A stretch of DNA of 64,000 bases from an uncultured Clostridia bacterium (GCA_947624415.1 CANQKH010000004.1:1-64000); one strand, 5' to 3'; positions 20,824 to 32,960 are shown, numbered from the stretch's first letter. Translations and numbers: made by a program. Notes: a model not told the origin generated them from the letters alone.

Positions 20824-22287
20824 ATGAATGATACACAAGCATTGTCTAGCGAGGTAGACATAAGAAGAAAAAAAATAGAAGATTTGATTGAAAGAGGAGA
20901 GATTCCATATAAAGATAAGTTTGATAGAACCTGCACTATTGATGAAGCGAGAAATAAGGTTGGTGAAAGGGTTAAAATTGCAGGTCGAATAATTTTTAAG
21001 CGTGTTATGGGCAAGTTTGGGTTTATCCAAATAAGAGATTTAAAGGCAAAAATACAAGTTTCTGTCGGTAGAAATGAGTTAAATGAAGAAGATTACGATT
21101 TTTATAAAAAAATGATTGATATTGCTGATTTTGTAGGAGTCGAGGGTGAAGTATATTTAACTCAAACAGGCGAGGTTACTGTAAGATGTGAAAAGATTGT
21201 ATTGCTTTCTAAAACATTGAGACCTTTGCCAGAGAAATTTCATGGTCTTAGCGACACTGAAACTATTTATCGTCAAAGATATCTTGATTTAATTTCAAAT
21301 GAAAATTCTAGGAAAGTGTTTTTAACAAGAAGTAAGGTTGTTTCATTTTTGAGAAGATATTTGGAGGATAACGGATTTATTGAAGTTGAAACTCCAATTT
21401 TACAAACAAGCGTTTCCGGGGCGAGTGCCAAGCCATTTTTCACTCATCACAATGCTCTGGATCTTGAATGTAATTTAAGAATAGCAAAAGAGTGTTGGTT
21501 AAAACAATGCATAAGTGCGGGTTTTGACAGGGTATTTGAAGTTGGAAAGGATTTTAGAAATGAGGGAATGGATACCACTCATCTTCAAGAATTTACGCAG
21601 GTAGAATGGTATGCTTCGTATTGGAATTATGAAGACAATATCAACTTTTTTCATAAGTTAATTTTGCAATTATTAAATGAGTGCTTAGGAACAACAAAAG
21701 TTAACTATCAAGGTAAGGAAATTGATTTTGCACAAGAATGGGAAAGAATTGATTATGTTGCCAAAATGAATGAATTACTCGGCTTTGAATTTTTAGATAT
21801 AAGCGATGTCGATGAATTTAAGGCTAAAGTTGTAAAAAAGGGATTATATTCATTGAAAGAATTGGATGAGTGCAAAACGGTGAGAACCCTTATTGACTAC
21901 ATTTATAAACGACACATTAGAAATTTAGTAGTAAATCCAACTATAATCTATAATTATCCGGCTGTGTTGATGCCTTTGGCCAGAAGAAACGACAAAGATG
22001 CCAGAATTGTTGATGCTTTTCAAGTTGTTGCTGGAGGAGCGGAGTTAGTCAAAGCATATTCTGAACTTGTAGATCCAAAAATTCAAAGAAAATTGCTTAT
22101 TGAACAACTCCAAGAAAAAGCTCTTGGTGATGAAGAGACAATGGATGTAGATGAAGATTTCTTATTGTCGATGGAACATGGAATGCCTCCAATATCTGGT
22201 TTGGGATTTGGAATAGATAGATTCCTTCAATTTATATTTGATTTACCTAATATAAGAGATACGGTTCTATTTCCTACAATGAGGTAA
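20824..22287 (+). CDS. lysS: lysyl-tRNA synthetase, class II
   Basis: Class II motifs (FEVGKDFRNEGMDTTHLQEFTQVEWY, GFGIDRF); RBS AAAGGAG before ATG 20824. Confidence 0.97.
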   Translation: MNDTQALSSEVDIRRKKIEDLIERGEIPYKDKFDRTCTIDEARNKVGERVKIAGRIIFKRVMGKFGFIQIRDLKAKIQVSVGRNELNEEDYDFYKKMIDIADFVGVEGEVYLTQTGEVTVRCEKIVLLSKTLRPLPEKFHGLSDTETIYRQRYLDLISNENSRKVFLTRSKVVSFLRRYLEDNGFIEVETPILQTSVSGASAKPFFTHHNALDLECNLRIAKECWLKQCISAGFDRVFEVGKDFRNEGMDTTHLQEFTQVEWYASYWNYEDNINFFHKLILQLLNECLGTTKVNYQGKEIDFAQEWERIDYVAKMNELLGFEFLDISDVDEFKAKVVKKGLYSLKELDECKTVRTLIDYIYKRHIRNLVVNPTIIYNYPAVLMPLARRNDKDARIVDAFQVVAGGAELVKAYSELVDPKIQRKLLIEQLQEKALGDEETMDVDEDFLLSMEHGMPPISGLGFGIDRFLQFIFDLPNIRDTVLFPTMR

Positions 22288-22289
22288 AG

Positions 22290-22922
22290 ATGAATGCAGA
22301 GGATGTAGTAGATAAAATGAATTCATTGTTCCCAGAGCCAAAATGTGAGTTAAAGTATAATTCAATATATGAGTTGCTTGTTGCTGTTATTTTATCGGCA
22401 CAATGCACAGATAAGCGGGTAAATATTGTAACAAATGAGTTATTTAAAAATTTTAATACCCCTTACAAGATGATAAAACTCTCAGTAGAAGAATTGGAAA
22501 AGAAAATTCATTCTTGTGGATTTTATCATAATAAAGCGAAAAATATTCTTGCGATGAGCAGTGATTTAATTGAACGTTTTGGTGGTGAAGTTCCCAATAA
22601 TAAGGATGATTTGCAAACTCTGGCAGGGGTTGGAAGAAAAACTGCCAACGTAGTTTATTCTGAAGGTTTTAATGGTGATGCAATAGCTGTTGATACCCAT
22701 GTATTAAGAGTCTCTAATAGGTTGGGATTTGTAAAAACCGACAATCCCTTAATATGCGAAAAAGAATTAATGAAAATTTTTGATAAGAAGGACTGGAGTA
22801 GGTTGCATTTACAATTTGTTTTATTTGGGCGTTATGTTTGTAAATCTCAAAATCCAAATTGTGCCAAATGTCTTTTTCAAAAAGATTGTCTATATTATAA
22901 AGAAAAAGCGAATACTATATAA
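22290..22922 (+). CDS. nth: endonuclease III
   Basis: HhH LAGVGRKTANVV, AVDTHVLRVSNRLG, C-terminal 4Fe-4S Cys. Confidence 0.96.
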   Translation: MNAEDVVDKMNSLFPEPKCELKYNSIYELLVAVILSAQCTDKRVNIVTNELFKNFNTPYKMIKLSVEELEKKIHSCGFYHNKAKNILAMSSDLIERFGGEVPNNKDDLQTLAGVGRKTANVVYSEGFNGDAIAVDTHVLRVSNRLGFVKTDNPLICEKELMKIFDKKDWSRLHLQFVLFGRYVCKSQNPNCAKCLFQKDCLYYKEKANTI

Positions 22923-22963
22923 AGTATTTTGTATGCAAGACATAATACAAAATGAGGTGATTT

Positions 22964-24232
22964 ATGTTTTTAGACAGAACAAAAATATTTATTAAGGCAG
23001 GAAATGGCGGAAATGGAGCCACTTCCTTTTTGCATACCAAACAAACTGCGGACGGAGGTCCAGATGGTGGTGAAGGCGGCAAAGGTGGAGATATTATTTT
23101 TCAATCGTCTAAGGATCTAAATACCTTGTATGATTTTAGATTTCACAAAAAGTTTTATGCAGATAATGGTGAAAATGGCTCTTCTAGGCTAAAAACAGGT
23201 GCAAACGGAAAAGATATAATAATAAGGGTGCCGTGTGGAACAGTTTTGTTAGATGCGGAGAGTGAAAAGGTTATAGCTGATTTATATGAGGATGGTATGA
23301 GGTTTGTAGCATTAAGGGGCGGCAATGGCGGTCATGGCAATGCTTATTATAAGTCATCTATAAAAAAAGCACCACATTTTTCACAACTGGGAGAGGAAAC
23401 AAAACCCAAAGAGGTAATTCTTGAGTTAAAAACAATTGCTGATGTTGGTCTTGTTGGTTTTCCTAATGCAGGAAAATCTACTTTGTTATCTTGTATTTCA
23501 AATGCAAATCCAAAAATCGCAAACTATCCTTTTACCACACTTTATCCTAATTTGGGAGTTTGTGAAGTGAAGGGCGAAACATTTGTAGTCGCTGATATTC
23601 CTGGCTTGATTGAGGGAGCGAGCGAGGGACAAGGTTTAGGTCATTATTTTTTGAAACATATAGAAAGAGTAAGGTTGATTGTCCATTTAGTGGATGTATC
23701 ACAGAGTGATGGACGAGACTTTATTGACGATTATAAAAAAATTAACAAAGAATTAGAATTGTATAGTATTGAACTTTCCAAAACGCCACAAATTGTCGTT
23801 TTAACAAAAATTGATTTACTTGATGAGGCAACATTAAAAGAACGAATAAATAATTTTAAAAATAACTATAATGAGGAATGTTTTTTAATTTCTGGTGCAA
23901 CATTTTCAGGAATAGAGGAATTGAAGCTGAAAATTTTAGAAAAACTGAGTAAAATTCCTAAAAAACCACCGCTTCAAGTGGAAAAAGTTGACTTTGACAT
24001 AAAAGATAAGGAGTCTATAGTTATTTCGAGAGATGATGAAGGGGCGTTTGTGGTTTCGGGCGGAAAGATTGATGAATTTGTGCGAGGGGTGGTTCTTTCT
24101 GATACACGCTCTTTTGCCTATTTTCAAAAAAGGCTTGAAAGTATGGGAATAATTGAAATGCTAAAAGAAAAAGGCCTAAAAAGTGGACATACTATTAAAA
24201 TCAAAGGAATAGCCTTTGAATATGTAGAATAG
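22964..24232 (+). CDS. obg: GTPase Obg/CgtA
   Basis: Gly-rich Obg fold, GFPNAGKSTLL, C-terminal OCT domain. Confidence 0.97.
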   Translation: MFLDRTKIFIKAGNGGNGATSFLHTKQTADGGPDGGEGGKGGDIIFQSSKDLNTLYDFRFHKKFYADNGENGSSRLKTGANGKDIIIRVPCGTVLLDAESEKVIADLYEDGMRFVALRGGNGGHGNAYYKSSIKKAPHFSQLGEETKPKEVILELKTIADVGLVGFPNAGKSTLLSCISNANPKIANYPFTTLYPNLGVCEVKGETFVVADIPGLIEGASEGQGLGHYFLKHIERVRLIVHLVDVSQSDGRDFIDDYKKINKELELYSIELSKTPQIVVLTKIDLLDEATLKERINNFKNNYNEECFLISGATFSGIEELKLKILEKLSKIPKKPPLQVEKVDFDIKDKESIVISRDDEGAFVVSGGKIDEFVRGVVLSDTRSFAYFQKRLESMGIIEMLKEKGLKSGHTIKIKGIAFEYVE

Positions 24233-24262
24233 TTATGATTTTATAATTATAAGGAGGAAAAT

Positions 24263-24559
24263 ATGATTACTACAAAGCAAAGAGCATTTTTGCGTGGACT
24301 CGGTAATGCACTTGACCCAGTTATGCAAATTGGTAAGGAAGGATTTAGTGATGGTGCAAAAGAAACATTGCAGGGGTTATTAGAAGCAAGGGAATTAGTA
24401 AAAATAAAGGTATTAAAAAATTGTGAAACAACACCAAAAGAGTTAATGGAATTAATATGTAAAACACTCAATGCAGAGCCTGTGCAAGTAATCGGTGGAG
24501 TCTTGATTGTTTACAGAAAATCTTCCAAAAAAGATTTTAAACATATAGAATTGTTGTGA
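24263..24559 (+). CDS. yhbY: YhbY-family CRM RNA-binding protein
   Basis: [23 protein letters not shown]. Confidence 0.95.
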   Translation: MITTKQRAFLRGLGNALDPVMQIGKEGFSDGAKETLQGLLEARELVKIKVLKNCETTPKELMELICKTLNAEPVQVIGGVLIVYRKSSKKDFKHIELL

Positions 24560-25366
24560 TTAAAGTAATTCGCAATCTGCTTTTTTGTTGTATTTAGGAT
24601 TAACATACGAAACTAAAGCAAATAATAAAAGAATGGTTGCTATTACACAATAATATACATTGACGCGAACAAAAAATGATGTAATAAAAAGTATTATCGC
24701 AGAAAAAACATAGCCTTTAGTTCTAGAACGATTAAAAGAATAAGCAATTAAGTCTTTCAATGATAAATTGCTTGTTTTTTTATATTTATTAGTAATTTCT
24801 GGGAAAAATTGATATTCCTTAAAAAGTAGTGCATAAGATTCATCTTTATTAAGGAGCAAGATGTTGTTGTCAAAATTTTTAATAAAGAGAGGGCAGTCTT
24901 TTGTGTAATCATAGCAAGCAATTATTATTTTTTGTATATTTTCTTTTAGTGAGTTTTTTTGAATGTTTACTATATCTTGTGGAGTAAGGGCGTCTAATTT
25001 TAAGAAAGGATATAATAGTATTCTTTCCTTTTCATTGTTTGTAACAATTAAATAATCTTTTTTTCTTAAAACATTATTATGTCTTGTTTTTGCCAAATTT
25101 TCAAAAAATTCAATACCATTTGTCATTGAAATAAGCGAGAAAAACATATTTTCTGCATCTTCACGTTCTTTCAATTTAAGATTCATTTTATTATTGTTTT
25201 TCTTCTTAAAAATATATATTGCAAGTTCAGTCAGGCAGGTTATTGCTAAAGCAAGAGTAAAAGACAGCCATAATTTATGAAGAAAAAATCTTAGCCAAAT
25301 AAAAGCAATCAAAAAGATTAAACTGCATTTTAATATAAATTGAAATAAAAATAATATTTTTTTCAT
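24560..25366 (-). CDS. orphan membrane protein with a cytosolic domain between TM pairs
   Basis: Two N-terminal and two C-terminal hydrophobic helices around a soluble alpha/beta domain. Confidence 0.7.
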   Translation of the reverse strand: MKKILFLFQFILKCSLIFLIAFIWLRFFLHKLWLSFTLALAITCLTELAIYIFKKKNNNKMNLKLKEREDAENMFFSLISMTNGIEFFENLAKTRHNNVLRKKDYLIVTNNEKERILLYPFLKLDALTPQDIVNIQKNSLKENIQKIIIACYDYTKDCPLFIKNFDNNILLLNKDESYALLFKEYQFFPEITNKYKKTSNLSLKDLIAYSFNRSRTKGYVFSAIILFITSFFVRVNVYYCVIATILLLFALVSYVNPKYNKKADCELL

Positions 25367-25455
25367 ATAAATTTATGGACAAAATATAAAATATTTAGAC
25401 AATTATTTGACTTTAAACTAAAAAATATTTATAATTACTATGAAGGTGAGAACTA

Positions 25456-25782
25456 GTGATTAATCAAATTGGTGAAATTTTAACATATTTAAGTGAAAAA
25501 AAATGTAAGGATATTTCAGCGTATGACCTATCGAAAGAGGAACAATCTTATGATTATATAATTTTAATGACAGTATCTTCGGTTTCTAATAATAAAAAAC
25601 TTGCAAATATTCTTATGAAAGATTTTGGCTTAGAAAAATATCCTGAGGGTTACAATAGGGGCGAGTGGATTATATATGATTTAGGAGAACTTGTAATTCA
25701 TTCATTTATTCCGCAATCGCGAGAAAAGTATAATCTGGATAGATTATGGCAATCAAAGAAAATATCGTTTAAAAAAGATTAA
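25456..25782 (+). CDS. rsfS: ribosomal silencing factor RsfS (GTG start)
   Basis: YDYIILMTVSSVSNNKKLA..., EGYNRGEWIIYDLGELVIHSFIPQSREKYNLDRLW. Confidence 0.94.
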   Translation: MINQIGEILTYLSEKKCKDISAYDLSKEEQSYDYIILMTVSSVSNNKKLANILMKDFGLEKYPEGYNRGEWIIYDLGELVIHSFIPQSREKYNLDRLWQSKKISFKKD

Positions 25783-25788
25783 AGCGAG

Positions 25789-26223
25789 TTGGAGATGGAA
25801 AAGATTTGTTTTGTTTGTACGGGTAATACTTGTCGCTCGATTATGGCGGAGAGGTTATTAAAAAAACAACTGAAAGATGCTCATATAACAAATATAAAAG
25901 TATTTTCAAAAGGTTTAAGAGCGAAAGGCGACAATATAGCAGAAAATGCAAAAAAAGTTTTAAAAAGTTTGGGTGCTTTATCGTCAAATCGAAAATCAAT
26001 TAAACTTGGGAAAATTGACAAAGATATGCTTTATATAGCAATGAATGAAAATATGCTTAAATATATCCAATCTTCTAATGTAATAACAATGAAAAATTTA
26101 ATTGGTCATGATATAGATGATCCTTATGGGCAAAGTGAAGATGTTTACATGAAAACTGCACTTGAAATCATGGAGGCAAACGATAAATTAATTGAAATTA
26201 TAAAGAGGTGGAGAAAACAATGA
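25789..26223 (+). CDS. ywlE: low-molecular-weight phosphatase, YwlE-like protein-arginine phosphatase
   Basis: P-loop CTGNTCRS with Thr; DDPYGQS; adjacent to rpiB. Confidence 0.85.
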   Translation: MEMEKICFVCTGNTCRSIMAERLLKKQLKDAHITNIKVFSKGLRAKGDNIAENAKKVLKSLGALSSNRKSIKLGKIDKDMLYIAMNENMLKYIQSSNVITMKNLIGHDIDDPYGQSEDVYMKTALEIMEANDKLIEIIKRWRKQ

Positions 26224-26642
26224 TTATATTAGCCAGTGATCATGCCGGATATCCTTTAAAAGAGGAAATTAAAAAATTTTTTAACAAAGAAAATATTATT
26301 GCTATTGATGTCGGCTGTTATTCTAAGGAGCAGCTTGATGATTATCCAGATTTCGCAAAGGCAGGTAATGCAAAAATATTGGAAGACCCTAGAAATGTTG
26401 GAATTTTTATTTGCGGAACGGGAATAGGAATGAGCATAGTTGCAAATAGAAATCCCAAAATTAGGGCAGCATTATGCCACAACGAAAATTATGCATCTTT
26501 AGCAAGAAGACATAACGATGCAAATGTATTATGCTTGTCAGGGAGATATACTTCAGTAAGGAAGGCTATTAAGATTGTAAAAGTATTCCTTACCACTGAT
26601 TTTGAAGGTGGCAGACATTCAAGGAGAATAAAAAAATATTGA
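26220..26642 (+). CDS. rpiB: ribose-5-phosphate isomerase B
   Basis: ASDHAGYPLKEEI, GIFICGTGIGMSIVANR; ATGA overlap with ywlE. Confidence 0.96.
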   Translation: MIILASDHAGYPLKEEIKKFFNKENIIAIDVGCYSKEQLDDYPDFAKAGNAKILEDPRNVGIFICGTGIGMSIVANRNPKIRAALCHNENYASLARRHNDANVLCLSGRYTSVRKAIKIVKVFLTTDFEGGRHSRRIKKY

Positions 26643-26650
26643 GGTAATTT

Positions 26651-28458
<1,808 letters not shown>

Positions 28459-28466
28459 GAGACTTA

Positions 28467-28775
28467 ATGGAAGAGAATAACAATAAAAAAGAAAAGAAAG
28501 TTTCTACAAAGCGCAACATGGGATTTAATAGCATCCTTTCGCTTATATCATATGTAGGAATCGGCTGTATAGCGGTAGCCCTCATTTTGGCATTAATATT
28601 TGAGGGTAACTCTAAATTACCTCAGGCCTTTAGTGCAGTTGGGCAGGTTATTGCATACATTATTTGTATGGTTCTTGCTTTTTCGTGGGTTAGAACGCAT
28701 AAACAAATTGCCTGGCTTGTTTGCTATGTAGTTTTTGTCGTAACAATAATAGTTTTATTTATTTTAACAATATAA
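28467..28775 (+). CDS. small membrane protein
   Basis: Three TM segments; start moved downstream of gap stop. Confidence 0.7.
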   Translation: MEENNNKKEKKVSTKRNMGFNSILSLISYVGIGCIAVALILALIFEGNSKLPQAFSAVGQVIAYIICMVLAFSWVRTHKQIAWLVCYVVFVVTIIVLFILTI

Positions 28776-28776
28776 G

Positions 28777-29142
28777 ATGAAAAATTGGATAATAACTGGA
28801 ATATTTTTGACATTAATGGTAGTGTTTGCTTGTTTAAAATTTGTTTGGGCAAACTTTCTTTATTTTGCCTTGGCTTGCATTATATTGATTTGTATGTTTT
28901 GGGTTATACAATTATCATTGTATTATTATATAGATTACTACAAGGACTATGAAGATGATTTTAAAAATTTTAAAGCAGAAATTATCAATTCTAAAAATAT
29001 AACGCAACAAGAATTTGATGACAATATAGATTTTTACATAAAGTTACATAAAAAGAATAGAAGTTACTACAAGGTGATTGATATTTTTAAAATTCTTTTT
29101 GTTCTTGTTATAATGATTATTTCCATAGCAGTTATACGTTAA
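28777..29142 (+). CDS. small membrane protein
   Basis: N-terminal TM pair and C-terminal TM, 1-nt gap to previous gene. Confidence 0.7.
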   Translation: MKNWIITGIFLTLMVVFACLKFVWANFLYFALACIILICMFWVIQLSLYYYIDYYKDYEDDFKNFKAEIINSKNITQQEFDDNIDFYIKLHKKNRSYYKVIDIFKILFVLVIMIISIAVIR

Positions 29143-29173
29143 AGATTTGTGTAAAAGGGCAAATCTTTTTTTT
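29141..29173 (+). terminator. Rho-independent terminator
   Basis: AAAGATTTG-TGTAAAAGGG-CAAATCTTTTTTTT. Confidence 0.85.
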
Positions 29174-29261
29174 AATTTATGTCAAATTAAAATTAATTAA
29201 ATTTGCTTGCTATAAATTTAAAAATATGTTATTATTGAAGAGTTGAAATAAAGGAGATATT

Positions 29262-30545
29262 ATGTATAATTTTGAACAAAAAGAAAAACAAGGAATTTTA
29301 AATGTTAAAATTTCAAGCGAAGAATGGGGAAAAGCCGTAGAGCATTCATATGAAAGAAATAAATCAAAATATAGTGTTCAGGGTTTTAGGAAGGGCAAAG
29401 TCCCAAGAAAAGTTATTGAACAAAATTATGGAGATACTGTTTTTTTTGACGATGCGTTTGATGAAGTAATTTCAAATGAATATTCAAAATTTTTGCAGGA
29501 AAATCCAAAAGTTGTTCCAGCAGGTCATCCACACGTTGATATGAATAAATTCACTGTAGATGCTGGGCTTGAAGCGGTTTTGAAATTTGATTTAATGCCA
29601 GAATTTAATTTACCAAATTTAACAGAGCTTAATGTAAAAAAGAAAAAGGTTAAGATAACAGATGAACAAATAGCTCACGAACTTGAAACAACCAGGGCTG
29701 CACACGCAAGATATGTTGAAGAGGAAAAACCTGCAGAAAATGGCGATTTTGCCACTATAGATTTTGTTGGCTATTTAAATGGTGAAAAGTTTGAAGGCGG
29801 CGAGGCAGAAAATTATAGGTTGGAACTTGGTTCCCACACATTTATTGAGGGTTTTGAAGAGCAAGTTGTTGGAATGAAAAAGGGTGAACAAAAAGATTTG
29901 AATGTTACTTTCCCTGAAAATTATGGTGCCGAAAATTTAAAGGGCAAACCAGTAGTTTTTAAAGTAACTTTGAAGAAGGTTGAAAAAAAGGTTCTTCCTG
30001 AAATTGATGATAAATTTGTTTCTGATACAACAGAGTTTGAAACTCTCGAAGAATATAAGAAGTCTGTAAAGGAAAATCTTGCAAAGGCTGAGGAAGAAAG
30101 AATAGAGAGAGACTATGAAGTTGACCTTTTAGATGCGATAGCAGAGAAGAGCGGAATTGAAGTTCCAAATTCTATGATTGAGCATGAATTGCACCATATG
30201 ATTGAAGATTTTGAGCATAGATTATCTCATCAAGGAATGACGATGGATAATTATTTGAGTTATTTGGGTAAAACCCTTGATGAATTTAAGGAAGAAAGAA
30301 AACTCGATGCAGAAAAAAATATTAAGACAAGGCTTGTGCTTCAACGCATAATTTCTGAAAATGAGATAACAATAACTGAGCAGGAAGTAGATGATAGTAT
30401 TAATGATTATGCATCGAGATATCAAATGACACTAGAGGATTTTAAGAAGGCAATGCGCCCAGAAGATTATGCATTCTTTGAAAACAACGCAATTATGACA
30501 AAAGTTTTAAATTTTATCAAAGAAAAGAATGAAAATAAAAAATAA
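29262..30545 (+). CDS. tig: trigger factor
   Basis: VQGFRKGKVPRKVIE, FKBP domain, upstream of clpPX. Confidence 0.97.
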   Translation: MYNFEQKEKQGILNVKISSEEWGKAVEHSYERNKSKYSVQGFRKGKVPRKVIEQNYGDTVFFDDAFDEVISNEYSKFLQENPKVVPAGHPHVDMNKFTVDAGLEAVLKFDLMPEFNLPNLTELNVKKKKVKITDEQIAHELETTRAAHARYVEEEKPAENGDFATIDFVGYLNGEKFEGGEAENYRLELGSHTFIEGFEEQVVGMKKGEQKDLNVTFPENYGAENLKGKPVVFKVTLKKVEKKVLPEIDDKFVSDTTEFETLEEYKKSVKENLAKAEEERIERDYEVDLLDAIAEKSGIEVPNSMIEHELHHMIEDFEHRLSHQGMTMDNYLSYLGKTLDEFKEERKLDAEKNIKTRLVLQRIISENEITITEQEVDDSINDYASRYQMTLEDFKKAMRPEDYAFFENNAIMTKVLNFIKEKNENKK

Positions 30546-30582
30546 ATTTGGCATATAATTTAATTGTTAATGGAGGAAGAAT

Positions 30583-31176
30583 ATGTTAATACCCATGGTT
30601 GTTGACCAAACTGGTAATAGTGAGAGGTCTTATGATATTTATTCAAGACTTTTAGAAGATAGAATTATTTTCTTAAATGGCGAAATTGATGATAATGTTG
30701 CTAATATTATTGTGGCACAGTTGATTTATCTCGAAGGGAAAAACCCAAATAAGGATATTTCCATATATATCAATAGTCCGGGAGGCAGTGTGAGTGCAGG
30801 CTTGGCAATATATGATACAATGAAATACATCAAGTGTGATGTTTCAACTATTTGTGTCGGAAGAGCAGCATCAATGGGTGCATTTCTATTAGCGGGTGGC
30901 ACAAAGGGAAAAAGATTTGCTTTACCTAATAGTGAAATTATGATTCACCAGCCACTAGGTGGTGCACAAGGTCAGGTAAGCGATATTCAAATACAAGCAA
31001 ATCATATTCAATATATTAAAGATAGAATGAATTCAATGTTAAGTGAAAACACAGGTAAACCGCTCGAAATTGTTGAAAAAGATACGGATAGAGATAACTA
31101 TATGACAGCACAGGAGGCAAAAGAATACGGAATTATTGATGAAATTTTCGTATCTAGGAATGTAAAACAAAACTGA
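30583..31176 (+). CDS. clpP: ATP-dependent Clp protease proteolytic subunit
   Basis: [36 protein letters not shown]. Confidence 0.98.
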   Translation: MLIPMVVDQTGNSERSYDIYSRLLEDRIIFLNGEIDDNVANIIVAQLIYLEGKNPNKDISIYINSPGGSVSAGLAIYDTMKYIKCDVSTICVGRAASMGAFLLAGGTKGKRFALPNSEIMIHQPLGGAQGQVSDIQIQANHIQYIKDRMNSMLSENTGKPLEIVEKDTDRDNYMTAQEAKEYGIIDEIFVSRNVKQN

Positions 31177-31189
31177 AAGGGAGGTTACA

Positions 31190-32461
31190 GTGAACGATTT
31201 GGAATATAAATGCAGTTTTTGTGGGAAGGGGCAACGTGAAGTAAAAAAATTAATAGCAAGTCCCAATGGAGAGGCTTACATTTGTGATGAATGCATTGAT
31301 ATTTGTAAAGATATTATAGTAGATGTTATTCCCAAAAGTGAGTTTGAAAAAATTGAATTACCAACTCCAAATGAAATAAAATCTAAACTTGACGAATATA
31401 TAATTGGTCAAGACGAGGCAAAACGAGTTTTATCGGTTGCTGTTTATAATCACTATAAAAGATTAAATTTTAATCTTGATAAGGAAAATCAAAAAGAAAT
31501 AGAAAATGTTGAATTGGAGAAAAGTAACATTTTGATGGTTGGCTCAACTGGTTCTGGTAAAACTTTGCTTGCAAAAACCTTGGCTAAAGTTTTAAAGGTT
31601 CCTTTTGCTACTGCTGATGCGACAACATTAACTGAAGCTGGTTATGTTGGTGATGACGTTGAAAACATCCTATTAAAACTTATACAAAATGCTGATTATG
31701 ATATAGAGAGAGCACAAAGAGGTATTATTTATATTGATGAAATAGATAAAATAGCCAAAAAAACTCAAAATGTATCTATTACAAGAGATGTCGCAGGAGA
31801 GGGTGTTCAACAAGCCTTGTTAAAGATTCTTGAAAGCACTGTTGCTTCAGTTCCTCCACAGGGCGGCAGGAAACATCCCCATCAGGAAATGTTGCAAATT
31901 GATACAACTAATATATTGTTTATTTGCGGTGGAGCCTTTGTAGGCTTAGATAAAATAATTGAAAGCAGAAAGAATGACACCTCATTAGGGTTTAATGCTA
32001 ATATAAAAGTTAGTGAAGAAGAAAATAATTCCAAATATTATAAGGACATCCAACCAAATGATTTGATTAAGTTTGGATTGATACCTGAATTTATTGGAAG
32101 ATTACCTGTAGTTGTAGGTCTTGATGATCTCAACGAAGATGCTTTAGTAAGAATTCTTCAAGAGCCAAAAAATTCATTGATTAAGCAATATAAACTAATG
32201 TTTAAAATGGATAATATAAATATTGAGTTTACCGATGACGCTATTAGGTCAATTGCAAAACGGGCAATGGAATTAAAAACTGGAGCAAGAGGGCTTAGGT
32301 CAATAATTGAGTCTAAAATGACAAAAATAATGTTTGATGCTCCTAGTTATCATAATATTGAAAAAATTGTTGTAACGTCGCAATGTATTGAATTGGAGAA
32401 TGGTCAGCCAGAAATTATAAGAAAAGAGGAAAATATTAACAATAAAAAAGAGGTTTGCTAA
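31190..32461 (+). CDS. clpX: ATP-dependent Clp protease ATPase subunit ClpX (GTG start)
   Basis: N-terminal C4 zinc domain, Walker [24 protein letters not shown]. Confidence 0.98.
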   Translation: MNDLEYKCSFCGKGQREVKKLIASPNGEAYICDECIDICKDIIVDVIPKSEFEKIELPTPNEIKSKLDEYIIGQDEAKRVLSVAVYNHYKRLNFNLDKENQKEIENVELEKSNILMVGSTGSGKTLLAKTLAKVLKVPFATADATTLTEAGYVGDDVENILLKLIQNADYDIERAQRGIIYIDEIDKIAKKTQNVSITRDVAGEGVQQALLKILESTVASVPPQGGRKHPHQEMLQIDTTNILFICGGAFVGLDKIIESRKNDTSLGFNANIKVSEEENNSKYYKDIQPNDLIKFGLIPEFIGRLPVVVGLDDLNEDALVRILQEPKNSLIKQYKLMFKMDNINIEFTDDAIRSIAKRAMELKTGARGLRSIIESKMTKIMFDAPSYHNIEKIVVTSQCIELENGQPEIIRKEENINNKKEVC

Positions 32462-32471
32462 ACCTCTTTTT
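32445..32471 (+). terminator. terminator overlapping clpX stop
   Basis: AAAAAGAGGTTT-GCT-AAACCTCTTTTT. Confidence 0.85.
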
Positions 32472-32603
32472 CTATTCCTTGTTTAATTTGATTCAATTAT
32501 TAATTTTTGGAAATACATTTTAAAATTTAAAAAATATTTTATTAAAATACTTGACAAATTTCGTGTTGATTTATATAATAATAGGGTATTTTTAAATTCA
32601 TGT

Positions 32604-32685
32604 GCGGGCGTGGCGGAATGGCAGACGCGCTTGTTTAAGGGGCAAGTTCGAAAGAGTGTGGGTTCGACTCCCACCGCCCGCACCA
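32604..32685 (+). tRNA. tRNA-Leu(AAG)
   Basis: GCGGGCG acceptor pairs with CGCCCGC; anticodon stem CTTGT/GCAAG, loop TTAAGGG; class II variable arm; T arm GTGGG-TTCGACT-CCCAC; encoded CCA. Confidence 0.93.
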
Positions 32686-32688
32686 AAT

Positions 32689-32732
32689 AAATTCGCTTTG
32701 ATATCCGTAAGGAGGTTGGAGCGAATTTTTGT
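32689..32732 (+). terminator. hairpin/terminator-like element after tRNA-Leu
   Basis: AAATTCGCT (32689-32697) pairs with AGCGAATTT (32720-32728), followed by TTGTTT; inner TCC-GTAA-GGA mini-hairpin. Confidence 0.6.
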
Positions 32733-32753
32733 TTGGAATAAAAAGGAGGTATT

Positions 32754-32960
32754 ATGATTGAAAAAAAAATTGTGATTGAAGGTATGGGGTGCTCAAATTG
32801 TGTAAAAAAGGTAAAAAAAGCACTGAAACAACTTGAAGGAATAAAGACAGTAAAGGTGGAATTAGACAGTGGAAAGGTGTTGATAAAATCGCTAGATATG
32901 GTTGATAATGAAAATATTCAAAAAGTAATAGAGGAAATCGGCTATAAAGTGATTTTTTGA
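32754..32960 (+). CDS. heavy-metal-associated (CopZ-like) domain protein
   Basis: GMGCSNCVKKVKKAL. Confidence 0.9.
   Translation: MIEKKIVIEGMGCSNCVKKVKKALKQLEGIKTVKVELDSGKVLIKSLDMVDNENIQKVIEEIGYKVIF

Noticed and set aside
32483-32686. 67-aa minus-strand ORF (MVRAVGVEPTLFRTCPLNKRVCHSATPAHEF...)
   Set aside because: Antisense translation of the tRNA-Leu gene; VGVEPT-type peptides are a classic spurious annotation over tRNAs.
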